The notes under the pieces: generated by a model
What the model saw: the letters and a program-made list of their open reading frames with translations, nothing else
What the model was told of the DNA's origin: nothing
Databases searched by the model: none
NCBI RefSeq assembly: GCF_002214605.1
Contig: NZ_CP015193.1
Span: 600,978 to 664,977, forward strand
Direction: 5' to 3'
Source: Thermococcus chitonophagus
GTDB lineage: Archaea; Methanobacteriota_B; Thermococci; Thermococcales; Thermococcaceae
Length of the DNA stretch: 64,000 nucleotides
In this document: positions 54,446 to 63,084 of the stretch, piece after piece
Position numbering within the stretch: position 1 is the stretch's first letter
Layout of the letters: every line of letters starts with the position of its first letter
Position numbers and translations under genes: made by a program

Positions 54446-54901
54446 ATGGCTGAGGAAAAGAAGAAGCTGGAGGAACTTATGGAAGAGCTCGTAGAGGAAA
54501 TGAAGAAGGCAAAGACTCCAGAAGAGCTTGAAGTACTTAAAAGGAAGGCAGAGATACTTGAAGACATTATAGAGACCTACGAGGGAGACAAAGACCTCGA
54601 AAAAGTAGCATTTTTAGTTGAAAAGCTTGGTGACGCTATAGAGGAGGTCATTGGGCCTATTAAGGATCTCCTCGCAGAACTTTACAACCCAGAGAGAATG
54701 CAGGTCATGGGGAAGAGCGTGGCTGAGTTCTACAAGACGCTGGTTGAGTCTGGAATGGACAAGGAGTCTGCCCTTGAGCTTACCAAAGAGTACATGGAGA
54801 GCATAAACATAGGAAAGCAACTCCTTAAGGCATTCGCTTCGTTTGTCCCAATGATGGGGCCTCACGGCCAGCATGGGAGAAAGGAGGGTAGCGAAGATTG
54901 A
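54446..54901 (+). CDS. Acidic coiled-coil protein, 151 residues
   Basis: A highly charged helical protein, beginning MAEEKKKLEELMEELVEEMK, with EVLKRKAEILEDIIETYEGD and a more hydrophobic C-terminal region (INIGKQLLKAFASFVPMMGP) ending in a Gly/His tail. No family recognised. The ATG at 54446 follows GAGGTGGTTGAG; earlier in-frame ATGs overlap the regulator gene. Its TGA overlaps the TTG of the next gene, so it is coupled to a small membrane-associated protein. The set looks like a regulator plus a membrane complex. Confidence 0.65.
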   Translation: MAEEKKKLEELMEELVEEMKKAKTPEELEVLKRKAEILEDIIETYEGDKDLEKVAFLVEKLGDAIEEVIGPIKDLLAELYNPERMQVMGKSVAEFYKTLVESGMDKESALELTKEYMESINIGKQLLKAFASFVPMMGPHGQHGRKEGSED

Positions 54902-55101
54902 TTTCCTCCTTCTTTAGATTTTTATTTAAGTTGGTGAGGATTTCTTTTGGTGTTGCGGGGATAGTTAGGATCGTTAATAGGGGGGAGAGGGCCTTCAAAA
55001 AAGCATTGATAAAAGAGGGCCTTCCCCAGGAAGTCGTTGAGGAACTAATGGAAGAATTTTCCTTACGTAAGGCATTTAACTTCCAAATGTTCTTCAGGTA
55101 A
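54898..55101 (+). CDS. Small membrane-associated protein, 67 residues
   Basis: Starts with TTG inside the stop of the preceding gene, giving MISSFFRFLFKLVRISFGVA followed by a basic helix (RIVNRGERAFKKALIKEGLP) and QEVVEELMEEFSLRKAFNF. One hydrophobic N-terminal segment suggests membrane anchoring. Unknown family. GGAGGGTAGCG upstream is a good ribosome site. It ends one base before the next gene. Confidence 0.6.
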   Translation: MISSFFRFLFKLVRISFGVAGIVRIVNRGERAFKKALIKEGLPQEVVEELMEEFSLRKAFNFQMFFR

Positions 55102-55102
55102 C

Positions 55103-55580
55103 ATGCCGTTCACTCCATTTCATTTGGGGCCTGCACTTCTCTTTTCCTACTTAATCCCCTATCTTGACATGTGGACGTTCTTAATGGCAAACGTTATAGT
55201 TGACTTCGAGCCCTTCCTTGTCCTCTCCTTTAACTTGGATCTAAAGTACGGGTATCCTCTGCACGGTTTCTTCCACACATACGTTGGAGGGGGAATTGTA
55301 GACCTTGTTTTGGCCTATGGGATGGCTCTTATCTATAGAACTACAGGAAAAGAATATAACATGGAAAGGCTGGGAATAACGGCTCTCTCGGGAGTTTTCC
55401 TTCATTATAACACTCGACTCGATAATGCATCCCGACGTGAAGCCCTTCTTTCCCTTAAGCTTTAGCCCTCTCTATGGTGCTACTTACGAGTTCAACGTTT
55501 ATATGTTCTGCATCCTTTCATTTTTAGCTTGGTTGTCCTTCAAGTTCTTTATCCGCTCCCCTATTGAGGGATGGGAATAG
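55103..55580 (+). pseudogene. YdjM/DUF457-like membrane hydrolase gene with a frameshift
   Basis: From ATG 55103 the frame gives MPFTPFHLGPALLFSYLIPY, YPLHGFFHTYVGGGIVDLVL and GITALSGVFLH, typical of the YdjM-like metal-dependent membrane hydrolases (conserved His/Asp in FHLGP and HGFFHT). It then shifts to a nonsense tail with a stop at 55465. In the next frame the natural continuation is ITLDSIMHPDVKPFFPLSFS, YEFNVYMFCILSFLAWLSFK and RSPIEGWE, ending at the TAG at 55578-55580. One extra T in CATTATAAC near 55403-55408 explains the break. The repaired protein would be about 158 residues. Confidence 0.8.
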
Positions 55581-56574
55581 ATAACATTGAACCATTTTGG
55601 TGTCTTTACCGGAATTTCATCGTGCTCGCTTATCTTCTTCAGGGCCCTTATCATGCATCGGCTCCAACCAGCTCGGCCGCGAATTCATCTGCCTCTAGCT
55701 CACACTTGAGGTTAAACCTCGCGAGCCTGTATAGGAGACCGGCTACAAGAATTACGAAGGAGAGCACGATATATATCGTTAGAACGGCCTCTGGAAGCCT
55801 GTCTCCAATCTTGAGGAGGATTGTCATTGGGACTATATGGAGAATCGAGAGAGCGTAGCCCTTGAGCATGTGTCTCTTCTTAACGTGGCCCAACTCGTGC
55901 GCTATAATCGCGAGTAACTCATCCCTCTCTAGATGCTCTATCGCACCTTTAGTCACGAATATTGTTTTCCCCTTAGCCCCGGTCACGAGCGCGTTTATCC
56001 CCTCGTCCTCGATGAGGTATATTCCGTCCACGTCAACACCGGTCCTCCTGCAGAGCTCCTCTACTTCCTTTCTAAGTTCTCCTCCAAGAGGCCTAGCTTT
56101 CTCGGCCTGTTTAATTATTCTGGAGAAAGCCTCCGCAACGGCAAGCATCAGGGCCAAGAAAATGATAATTCTGAACTCCACGGGGAACAGGGCTGGGATT
56201 ACCACGAATGCCACCGCGATTAGGAAGACCGCCCCCGATGCGAGGAGGAATGCCTTTAGGAGGTTCGTTTTGGCAGAGCCCTCAACTTCCTCCCTTATGA
56301 GATCCGCGACCGCTATAGAGGCGAGTATTGATATTATGACGGGTAAGAATAGTATTATCTTGTCAAGAGGCTCTTTGAATCTGCTGACGAAATCAAAGAA
56401 TCCTAAAACCCCCGTAACCATGAAAAGTGCTAGCGTTATAAAAATTCCGATGAAAACGGCTCTCTCAACTCTAATGAACCTCTCCTGCTTTTCTAGTTTT
56501 CTCGCCCTTCTACCCTCTATCACAACAAACAATAGGGATGTGATAATTGATATTAACAGTAATATCTCCCACAC
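55499..56574 (-). pseudogene. M48 (HtpX-like) membrane metalloprotease gene with a frameshift
   Basis: ATG 56574 starts a protease with N-terminal membrane helices (about 2-22, 42-62, 73-90, 105-150), zinc motif LLAIIAHELGHVKKRHMLKG, another two helices, and the third ligand region CELEADEFAAELVGA, then a premature TGA at 55651. Another frame continues as the family expects: MIRALKKISEHDEIPVKTPK, WFNVIYSHPSIGERIKNLKD, ending at the TAA at 55499-55501. One base is missing in GCCGATGCATG near 55653-55660. The active site is in the intact part, but the SHPS-x2-ER segment is lost. If repaired, the end overlaps the convergent YdjM-like gene by 82 bases. Confidence 0.82.
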
Positions 56575-56628
56575 GAGATTGCATTAAAAAATTGGGAAAT
56601 TAAAAAGGCTTTCCCAGGATGGTTTCGT

Positions 56629-57775
56629 CTATATATCAATCACGAGCCCAGAAACTTCCTCTACTATCGCCTTGAATCTGTGGAAGTCAATAATCGAGGA
56701 GTTTACAATCCCCCTGAGGATCTCATAAAAGTCTTCTCCAACCTTTTGATGGAGATCATGGAGGATTAGTGCGCCTTTCGTGTAGGAGAGCTCCCAGAAT
56801 CCCAACTTTCCCCACTCTGAGGGTTTTAGCTTTTCTGCCTCTGGGAATCTCTTAAGTACTGCCTCATAATTCCTCCGAAGGTTTTCTATGAATGAGTTAA
56901 ATGCTTCTTCTCCATGAATTTCCCTAATTGCCAAGGCTGTGAGGTAATTGGCAAAGGCTTCATCAAAGAACCTGCTTAGGTGGGTCTCTGGAGTCACCCT
57001 GGGATTCCAGAGGTGAGCGAGCTCGTGGTAGAGGTTCGCAGGAATCTTCCTCCTTAATGAGCTCCCTGAGACAAGGGCATAGCCCTTTCCTGCCTGACCA
57101 CCATAATTTTCGGGAGTTTCAATAACCGTGTACTTCGCTGTTTTCTTGCCGAGAATTGATGAGTAGAATTCATATGCCCTCTTTAACAGATCAAGCGTCC
57201 TCTTGATTCCCTTTATGCTCAGGACGAAGAGACGGAATTGTTCATCCTCTATCACGTGGAACGGGGCTATCGCAATGTCGAGCCTGTTGGTTCCCTCAAT
57301 TATCAGGTGATTACTCCTAATTTCGCCACCAAATGCTATCGTCAAATCCTCTGGAACTCCTCCTATCTCTATTTCCGCATTAAATTCAGAGCTTACAACA
57401 GACTTAACAAGGTTTTTCAAAGGTGGGCTCTGCTGGAATCGGATAAAACAGTGAATCAGTTCTGAGGAGTGTATATTCTCGGTTTATCGAGTCTTTGAGA
57501 TATGGAAGAACACTTTCATAGCTCTTCAGTTTTCCGGAGTATATTAGCTCGAGATTATTCGCGGGCTCCTCGAGTTCAACAACACTCACCTTGAATTTCT
57601 CAAATCCTTGAATTCCCTTGAGTTCCTGGGATAATTCCCTGTTTGCCTTCTCCACTTTGAGGCCTTTATTAAGTATGAAGGTTTTTGCTCTTCCCTTTAG
57701 GTTCATTTCTATACTCCCTTCAAGACTTCCAGTGCGGAGGTTTAAGTTCAGGGCCAGCTTGAGATTCTCAATCAT
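56629..57775 (-). pseudogene. M1-like gluzincin peptidase gene with a frameshift
   Basis: The 5' frame from ATG 57775 (AGGAGG seven bases upstream) starts MIENLKLALNLNLRTGSLEG, an M1-type N-terminal beta domain, and ends LLRTDSLFYPIPAEPTFEKP then C and a stop at 57404. The other frame carries on from KNLVKSVVSSEFNAEIEIGG to the zinc site ANLYHELAHLWNPR and the Glu ligand RFFDEAFANYLTAL, ending at 56629. Adding one A to the run of five near 57416-57420 joins them (TFEKNLVKS). The frame of the 5' part is open up to an ATG at 57937, which has its own GAGGTGAACC site, so a basic 54-residue N-terminal extension is possible. Without repair the catalytic half has no good start. Confidence 0.78.
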
Positions 57776-58075
57776 TTTTAGGCCTCCTGAATTTCTTATT
57801 ATACGCTTATTTTTCAGGAAACTTCCTTCAAAAATTAGATCCTTCAATTCTTTCAATGCTTGTATATGCTTTTCCCTGAATAATTTCCCTCTTCTACCCC
57901 GTGTTTTCAGCTTGAATGGATCCCGACCCTGAACCATGGTTCACCTCTGAACCTAATTTTACTCTCTTAAGTTTAAATATTACCAACATCTAAGCTTAAC
58001 TGGGAGTTTAGTCTCTGAATAAATCCTAGTCAGCTTATCCAAAACTCTTAAAAGTTATAGGGTGAGTATTATACT

Positions 58076-59443
58076 ATGCCAATAACTTTCATAAACAGGG
58101 AAAGGGAGCTTAAGTTTCTCGAAGAATTATGGGAGAAAGACAACTCGTTTCTTCCGATTTATGGGAGAAGACGTGTTGGAAAAACAAGACTTATGAAGGA
58201 ATTCATTCGTGACAAGCCAGCCGTTTACTATCTCGCTCGCATCAGCACTTATCAAGATAATCTCCGGGAATTTTCAAGGGCAGTCCTCGATAAGTTTCCT
58301 TCACGATACCTAAGTGAAGCGTCCTTTTCGAGGTTTTACGAAATTTTCCAGTATCTGGCAGAAAAAGGAAAGCTTGTGGTGGTTATAGATGAGTTTCCAT
58401 ATCTTATCCAGTCGGACAGGAAGGTTTTGAGTGAGTTTCAGTACATAGTGGATGAGATAGTTAGGACGTCGAACCTTCATCTATTCCTCGTTGGTTCCTC
58501 CATCGGCATGATGGAAGAGCACGTTCTTGGCCAGAAGAGTCTTCTTTACGGACGGAGAGATGGACAGATTAAACTTTCCCCGCTGAGCTTCTTTGACTCG
58601 TGGAAGCTACTGGGCGTGAGCATTGAGGAGGCGGTTAGGATATATGGGATAACTGGCGGGATTCCGGCTTATCTCGAACTTTTCAAAAAGTTTGAGGACG
58701 TTAAGAGGCTTGCTTTTGATAAAAGGGGCTTTCTCTATGCTGAAGGAGATTTCCTCCTCTCAAGTGAACTGAGGGAGCCGAGGGTCTATAAGCTGATACT
58801 CAAGGCAATTGCCGAGGGAAGGAGGCGGTTCAATGAGATAAGCAACTTCACTGGAATTCCACGCTCAAACCTCTTTAAGTACGTTGAGATCCTTGAGAGG
58901 CTTGGCTTTCTCCGCAGGGAAATTCCCATAACGGCCAAGCCAAAGACGAAGAACACACTTTACAGGATCAATGACAATTACCTCGCCTTTTACTTCCGCT
59001 TCATCGAGCGCTACAGGGAGGAGATAGAGCTTGAGGGTCTTGATTTCTGGGACGAGTTTCTTGAAGATTATAACTCCTATCTAGGCTGGATTTTTGAAGA
59101 TGTCGCGAAGGAATTTCTCGTTAGGCTAAATAAAGCTGGGAAGCTACCCTTCAGATTCACTAAAATTGGGAGGTGGTGGCACAAAAACGAGGAGATTGAC
59201 GTGGTAGCTTTAAACGAGCGGGAGAAGAAAGCTCTTTTCGTTGAAGTCAAATGGAAGGAGCTAGATGCAAGAGAGGTAAAGGGAATTTTCAAGGATTTAG
59301 AGAGAAAAGCCGAACTTTTGGGATTAGATGAATGGGAGAAGTTTTATGGAGTGGTCGCCAAGAAAATTAGTGGCAAGGGGAAGATGACGGGATTTACGTG
59401 GGATCTAAGGGACTTTGATAAAGCCAAAATTTGTGAAAATTAA
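58076..59443 (+). CDS. Archaeal AAA-type ATPase with C-terminal DUF234 nuclease-like domain
   Basis: A 455-residue protein of the large archaeal ATPase family. It begins with FINRERELKFLEELW, Walker A PIYGRRRVGKTRLMKEFI, Walker B LVVVIDEFPYLIQ, sensor LFLVGSSIGMMEE, a winged helix (FNEISNFTGIPRSNLFKYVE) and a C-terminal PD-(D/E)XK-like domain (EEIDVVALNEREKKALFVEV then KWK). Such genes move and multiply in Thermococcales; some are thought to be selfish or stress elements. No ribosome site is clear at ATG 58076, and TTAAAAGTTATAGGG upstream could hold the promoter. It is intact, unlike its neighbours. The spacer 57938-58075 has no gene. Confidence 0.9.
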   Translation: MPITFINRERELKFLEELWEKDNSFLPIYGRRRVGKTRLMKEFIRDKPAVYYLARISTYQDNLREFSRAVLDKFPSRYLSEASFSRFYEIFQYLAEKGKLVVVIDEFPYLIQSDRKVLSEFQYIVDEIVRTSNLHLFLVGSSIGMMEEHVLGQKSLLYGRRDGQIKLSPLSFFDSWKLLGVSIEEAVRIYGITGGIPAYLELFKKFEDVKRLAFDKRGFLYAEGDFLLSSELREPRVYKLILKAIAEGRRRFNEISNFTGIPRSNLFKYVEILERLGFLRREIPITAKPKTKNTLYRINDNYLAFYFRFIERYREEIELEGLDFWDEFLEDYNSYLGWIFEDVAKEFLVRLNKAGKLPFRFTKIGRWWHKNEEIDVVALNEREKKALFVEVKWKELDAREVKGIFKDLERKAELLGLDEWEKFYGVVAKKISGKGKMTGFTWDLRDFDKAKICEN

Positions 59444-59448
59444 TGAGT

Positions 59449-60160
59449 TTAGGGCTTCCCCTTTCCCCCGGTCTCCATCGATGAGCTTATTATCTCCTCG
59501 TACTCCTCCTTTGATAGCACCTGGGGCTCGTACTTTACTCCCTTGCTCCCCAATAATTTGACGAATGACCTGAGGTGGTTCCTGCTTCCCTTCATTAAGT
59601 TCTCATAGACAGCGATGATGTCCACTTTGTTGGTCTGAGCAATTCTCTCTTGCAGGTCAACTATGTCGGTTTCCTCTATGAGCGCACCGACCTTGAGTGC
59701 ATCTATCTCGCTCTTCATTCCCTCCTCTATGAGTTTGTTGTACAGCTCCTGCAACTTTGGATTCTTGAACTCCCCAATGCCCTCATCTTTCGTTGGGTCT
59801 GGAATGTTGTACTTCTCCAATAGCAACCTTACAGCGTTAACGTGGGTGCTTTCGCTGTTTGCAATGTTCTTGAATATCTCAAGGCCCCACTTCCCGTACA
59901 GCTTCGTGTATACGTCATGGGCCAACTTTTCTTCCTCAACCATGTATAACAATCCATCCTTCTCCTCTTGGGTCAACTCTCCCGCTGGTAGGGAATTTAT
60001 GTACGACTCGAGATCTTGCGTGTTTATATTCCCGCTTTCATCTGTTGCCACTGGGAATTTCCTCTGCCTGCGTTTGAGTTTGAGTAGGAGTTGAGCTACT
60101 TATGCATCCCGCACTAAACAGAACTAGAACTCCAATCAGTAATACCAGGGCTTTCCTCAT
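59449..60160 (-). pseudogene. DUF2202 lipoprotein gene with a frameshift
   Basis: An ATG at 60160, after GGGTGGTAAAA, starts a clear lipoprotein signal: MRKALVLLIGVLVLFSAGCI, then a Thr/Gln-rich linker (SSSTPTQTQTQAEEIPSGN) and a stop. The neighbouring frame continues VATDESGNINTQDLESYINS and a DUF2202 ferritin-like helical domain (EEKDGLLYMVEEEKLAHDVY, ESTHVNAVRLLLEKY) to 59449. One C too many in CCC (60053-60055) breaks EEIPVATDE. The repaired protein is about 236 residues, anchored outside the cell. Reading from the internal GTG gives a 200-residue protein without export signal. DUF2202 function is unknown; conserved Glu and His suggest metal binding. Confidence 0.82.
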
Positions 60161-60172
60161 TTTTACCACCCA

Positions 60173-60196
60173 ATATGTAATTCTACTGTTACATAT
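60173..60196. promoter_or_regulatory. Inverted repeat ATATGTAA-N8-TTACATAT
   Basis: A perfect 8-8-8 inverted repeat 13-36 bases before the DUF2202 gene start. On that strand it follows a TATA-like GCTTAAATAATC at about 60203-60214, so it covers the expected transcription start: a typical repressor position. Confidence 0.5.
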
Positions 60197-60225
60197 GTTC
60201 TTTGATTATTTAAGCTTTTTCTCTC

Positions 60226-60278
60226 GTCAATGGTACTATTGACACACAATTTTGTACTTTGAAATTGACAATTTGTCA
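60226..60278. promoter_or_regulatory. Two inverted repeats with TTGAC/GTCAA motifs before the his operon
   Basis: GTCAAT-N6-ATTGAC (60226-60243) and TGACA-ATT-TGTCA (60266-60278). Both use the same half-site (TTGAC/GTCAA) and lie just before the TATA-like AAATAGATTTATC (60289-60301). They could be the binding site of an amino-acid-responsive regulator of his genes. Confidence 0.4.
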
Positions 60279-60331
60279 TAAAAGCTTCAAATAGATTTAT
60301 CAACTGCAGGTTTTACCAAGAAAGGATTGCC

Positions 60332-60370
60332 ATGATGCCCTTAACTTATCGTCTTCATTGTCATCATTGA
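60332..60370 (+). CDS. Candidate His-rich leader peptide, 12 codons
   Basis: MMPLTYRLHCHH, then TGA. AAAGGA lies five bases before the ATG as a weak ribosome site. Three of the last four codons are His, and the stop is 32 bases before the hisZ start. In bacteria such peptides sense histidine by ribosome stalling. No clear alternative hairpins or T-run were found behind it, so function is a guess. Confidence 0.3.
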   Translation: MMPLTYRLHCHH

Positions 60371-60402
60371 CTGTTCTTCAGGGTTAGTGGGAGGTGTCGT
60401 TC

Positions 60403-61278
60403 TTGAGGAGGTTAATTGAGGAGTACATTAGACTAGCCGAAATAGGGAACAAGCTCAGGCTGATATTTGAGCTGTGGGGCTACAGGGAAGTAATATTCCC
60501 ATCAATTGAGGAGTATTCTCCGGAAATAAGGAAGGGCACGAAGTTCGCGTATAATAATGAGTTTTATCTTATAAATCCCGATGTTACTTCGAGAATCATC
60601 AAGAACTTTGACGATGGAAAAGCAAAGCTGTTCTACGTTGCCGAAGTCTTAAACGGTGGGGTAAAGGGAGAGTGGCAGGCTGGAGTTGAGTATATCGGAG
60701 GCGATCCTGATGCCATGATTCTGGAGGTTCTCTCTGTAATTGTCACATCACTAGAATCCCTGGGTATCCAAGAGTTCTACATAGATCTTGGAAGTATAGA
60801 AGTCTGGAAGAATTCTTCAGGGGAACACTGGGAGAAAGTCAAGGAAGCCCTGATTAGGAGGAACTTCGAGAAGATAGAGTCCCTCCCCATACCTCAGGAT
60901 AAGAAAGATGAGCTTTGGAGGCTGTTCAACTTCAGGGGAAGGGAAAGTGGCTATGAAAGGCTCGACCGCCTAATTAAAGCCCTGGGAGACGAGAGGATCT
61001 TTATAGACTTTGCAACCGTGAGGCCCCTCCCTTACTACACTGACGTGATATTTGAAGTGTACTCCCCGTCCTTGGGCAAGCCCATCGGGGGAGGGGGAGA
61101 GTATGAAGTGAAGGGAAAGACGGGAGTGGGCTTTGTATTTTATCTTGACAGGTTAGCAAAGCTCTACAGGCCAAAAGAGAGGTCTAGACAGGTTATCTCG
61201 TCTAAGGATTTAAGAAAGGCCTATGCCCTAGCTAGGGAAATGGTTAAGCTTGGAATTCCCGTGGAGGTGAGACTTTGA
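60403..61278 (+). CDS. hisZ: ATP phosphoribosyltransferase regulatory subunit HisZ
   Basis: A 291-residue catalytically dead histidyl-tRNA-synthetase relative that binds short-form HisG and makes it active and histidine-sensitive. Class II core is seen: [36 protein letters not shown], the motif-2 region [20 protein letters not shown] and [20 protein letters not shown]. The anticodon-binding domain of HisRS is missing, as in HisZ. I choose TTG at 60403, with GGGAGGTG six bases upstream; the in-frame GTG at 60394 lies in that site. Confidence 0.9.
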   Translation: MRRLIEEYIRLAEIGNKLRLIFELWGYREVIFPSIEEYSPEIRKGTKFAYNNEFYLINPDVTSRIIKNFDDGKAKLFYVAEVLNGGVKGEWQAGVEYIGGDPDAMILEVLSVIVTSLESLGIQEFYIDLGSIEVWKNSSGEHWEKVKEALIRRNFEKIESLPIPQDKKDELWRLFNFRGRESGYERLDRLIKALGDERIFIDFATVRPLPYYTDVIFEVYSPSLGKPIGGGGEYEVKGKTGVGFVFYLDRLAKLYRPKERSRQVISSKDLRKAYALAREMVKLGIPVEVRL

Positions 61279-61889
61279 GGTTCGTCCTCCCGAAGGGCAG
61301 GCTCTTCAGGGATTCCATTGAAATCCTGGGTAAGGCTGGAATAGTAATTCCAGAAAGGCCTGAGAGAGTTTTAATATGGAGCAACGGTAGGGATGAGTTT
61401 TTACTTGCTAGAGCTTATGACGTTCCGGTTTACGTTGAGCATGGAATCGATGTTGGAATAGCTGGGAGCGATGTGGTGGAGGAGAGAGGTAGTGATGTTT
61501 TCATTCCCTTGGAGCTACCGTTCGGAAAGTGCAGGCTGAGCATAGCGATGCCCCGCGAGAGGGCTGTCCAGCCCGAAGATATGGACGGGTTCAGAATTGC
61601 CACCAAGTACGTCAACATAACTCAGAGGTTCTTTGAAAAATTGGGCGTTGAGGTTGAGATAATAAAGCTCCACGGGAGCGTTGAGCTTGCCCCAAGGATA
61701 GGAATAGCGGATGCGATAGTTGACATTGTGGAGACCGGAAACACCTTGAGGGCGAACGGCTTAGTTGAGGTTGCCAAAATAATGGACGTTTCTGCCCTCC
61801 TCCTCGTCAACCGGATAGCCCAGAAGGTCAAGTTTGAGGAGATAAACTCTCTTATTATGAGGCTTAGGAGGGTTATCAATGGAGCTTGA
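61275..61889 (+). CDS. hisG: ATP phosphoribosyltransferase, short form (HisG)
   Basis: First enzyme of histidine synthesis (ATP + PRPP). The 204-residue short form lacks the C-terminal regulatory domain, matching the presence of hisZ. Motifs: [54 protein letters not shown], and the PRPP-binding [19 protein letters not shown]. Starts with TTG overlapping the hisZ stop; GGAGGTGA is upstream. Overlaps hisD by 11 bases. Confidence 0.95.
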   Translation: MRFVLPKGRLFRDSIEILGKAGIVIPERPERVLIWSNGRDEFLLARAYDVPVYVEHGIDVGIAGSDVVEERGSDVFIPLELPFGKCRLSIAMPRERAVQPEDMDGFRIATKYVNITQRFFEKLGVEVEIIKLHGSVELAPRIGIADAIVDIVETGNTLRANGLVEVAKIMDVSALLLVNRIAQKVKFEEINSLIMRLRRVINGA

Positions 61890-63009
61890 GGAGTATGTTA
61901 GGTCAATACTCGAGGATATAAGGAAGAGGGGTATTGAGGCTGTGAGGGAGTACTCCAAGAAGTTCGACAACTATGAGGGACCCTTCAAGGTAACCAGGGA
62001 GGAGTTCGAGGAAGCTGAGAGGTTGATACCTGAAGAGGATAAGGAAGTGATAAAGAAGACAATTGAAAGACTCAGGGAGTACCACGAGAAGCAAAAGCCA
62101 GCTGATATTGTGTACGTTAAGGAGGGCTCCCTTTACGGCATCGTATTCAAGCCAATAAGGAGGATCGGGATATACGTCCCTGGCGGGAAGTTTCCACTTG
62201 TGTCAACGCTGATGATGGTTGCAGTACCGGCCAAGATCGCTGGGGTGAGGGAGATAGTGGTGACAACTCCTCCAAGGGACGGAAGGGTTAATCCCTACAT
62301 ACTGTACACAGCGGAACTTCTGGGAATTGAGGAAGTTTACAAGCTTGGCGGAATTCAGGCTATAGCCGCGATGGCTTACGGGATCGGCATGGAGAAGGTG
62401 GATAAGATATTTGGCCCGGGAAACAGGTTCGTGAACGAGGCCAAGAGACAGGTTTTTGGAGTTGTAGGTATAGACAGCCTTGCTGGGCCCTCTGAAATAG
62501 CAGTAATAGCCGATGAAACTGCGGAAAAGGAGTACATTCTTGCGGACTTGATGAGTCAGCTTGAGCACGGGAAGGACAGCAAGGCATGGCTTCTAACAAC
62601 CTCCAAGGAGCTTGCAGAGTACTGCGGGAGGGAGGGAATTGAAGTTGTGTTGTGTAGTAGTCTCGAAGAGTGTGTTGAGAAGGTCAATGAGATAGCCCCG
62701 GAGCACCTTGAAATCATGACCAAGGAGCCCTTGGAGTTGTTAGACAGGATTCAGAACGCTGGGGCGATATATCTAGGCCCTTACACACCTGTCCCCTCGG
62801 CGGACTACTTCCTTGGGGTTAACCACGTCCTCCCAACGGGAGGGGCCGCGAAGTTCATGGGGGTTCTCACGGTCTTGGATTTCATGAAGCCGGTGAGCGT
62901 TGCGATGGTCTCAAGGAAGGAATTCATAGAGAATAGATACTTGGGAATAAGGCTGGCCGAAATCGAGGGTATGGAGCTTCATAAGAGGAGTATGGAGGTT
63001 AGGAAATGA
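61879..63009 (+). CDS. hisD: Histidinol dehydrogenase
   Basis: Zn and NAD-dependent enzyme for the last two oxidations, histidinol to histidine. The 376-residue protein is a little shorter than bacterial HisD. Segments: [80 protein letters not shown] (metal-binding Gln/His), ISPEHL-type [13 protein letters not shown] and the C-terminal [20 protein letters not shown] with catalytic His. Confidence 0.96.
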   Translation: MELEEYVRSILEDIRKRGIEAVREYSKKFDNYEGPFKVTREEFEEAERLIPEEDKEVIKKTIERLREYHEKQKPADIVYVKEGSLYGIVFKPIRRIGIYVPGGKFPLVSTLMMVAVPAKIAGVREIVVTTPPRDGRVNPYILYTAELLGIEEVYKLGGIQAIAAMAYGIGMEKVDKIFGPGNRFVNEAKRQVFGVVGIDSLAGPSEIAVIADETAEKEYILADLMSQLEHGKDSKAWLLTTSKELAEYCGREGIEVVLCSSLEECVEKVNEIAPEHLEIMTKEPLELLDRIQNAGAIYLGPYTPVPSADYFLGVNHVLPTGGAAKFMGVLTVLDFMKPVSVAMVSRKEFIENRYLGIRLAEIEGMELHKRSMEVRK

Positions 63010-63084
63010 GGGTTAGGGCTAATCACTGCGTCCTTCACTGCATTCCGAAGGAAAGCCCGGTTTTGATGCTGTGGGGTGTTGGGC

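Noticed and set aside
57776-57937. Separate small gene upstream of the M1-like gene (MVQGRDPFKLK...)
   Set aside because: It has a ribosome site but is in frame with and runs into the peptidase without a stop; kept as a possible N-terminal extension instead.
60330-60390. Minus-strand C/D RNA in AATGATGACAATGAAGACGAT
   Set aside because: Box C-like start only; no CTGA boxes follow within range.
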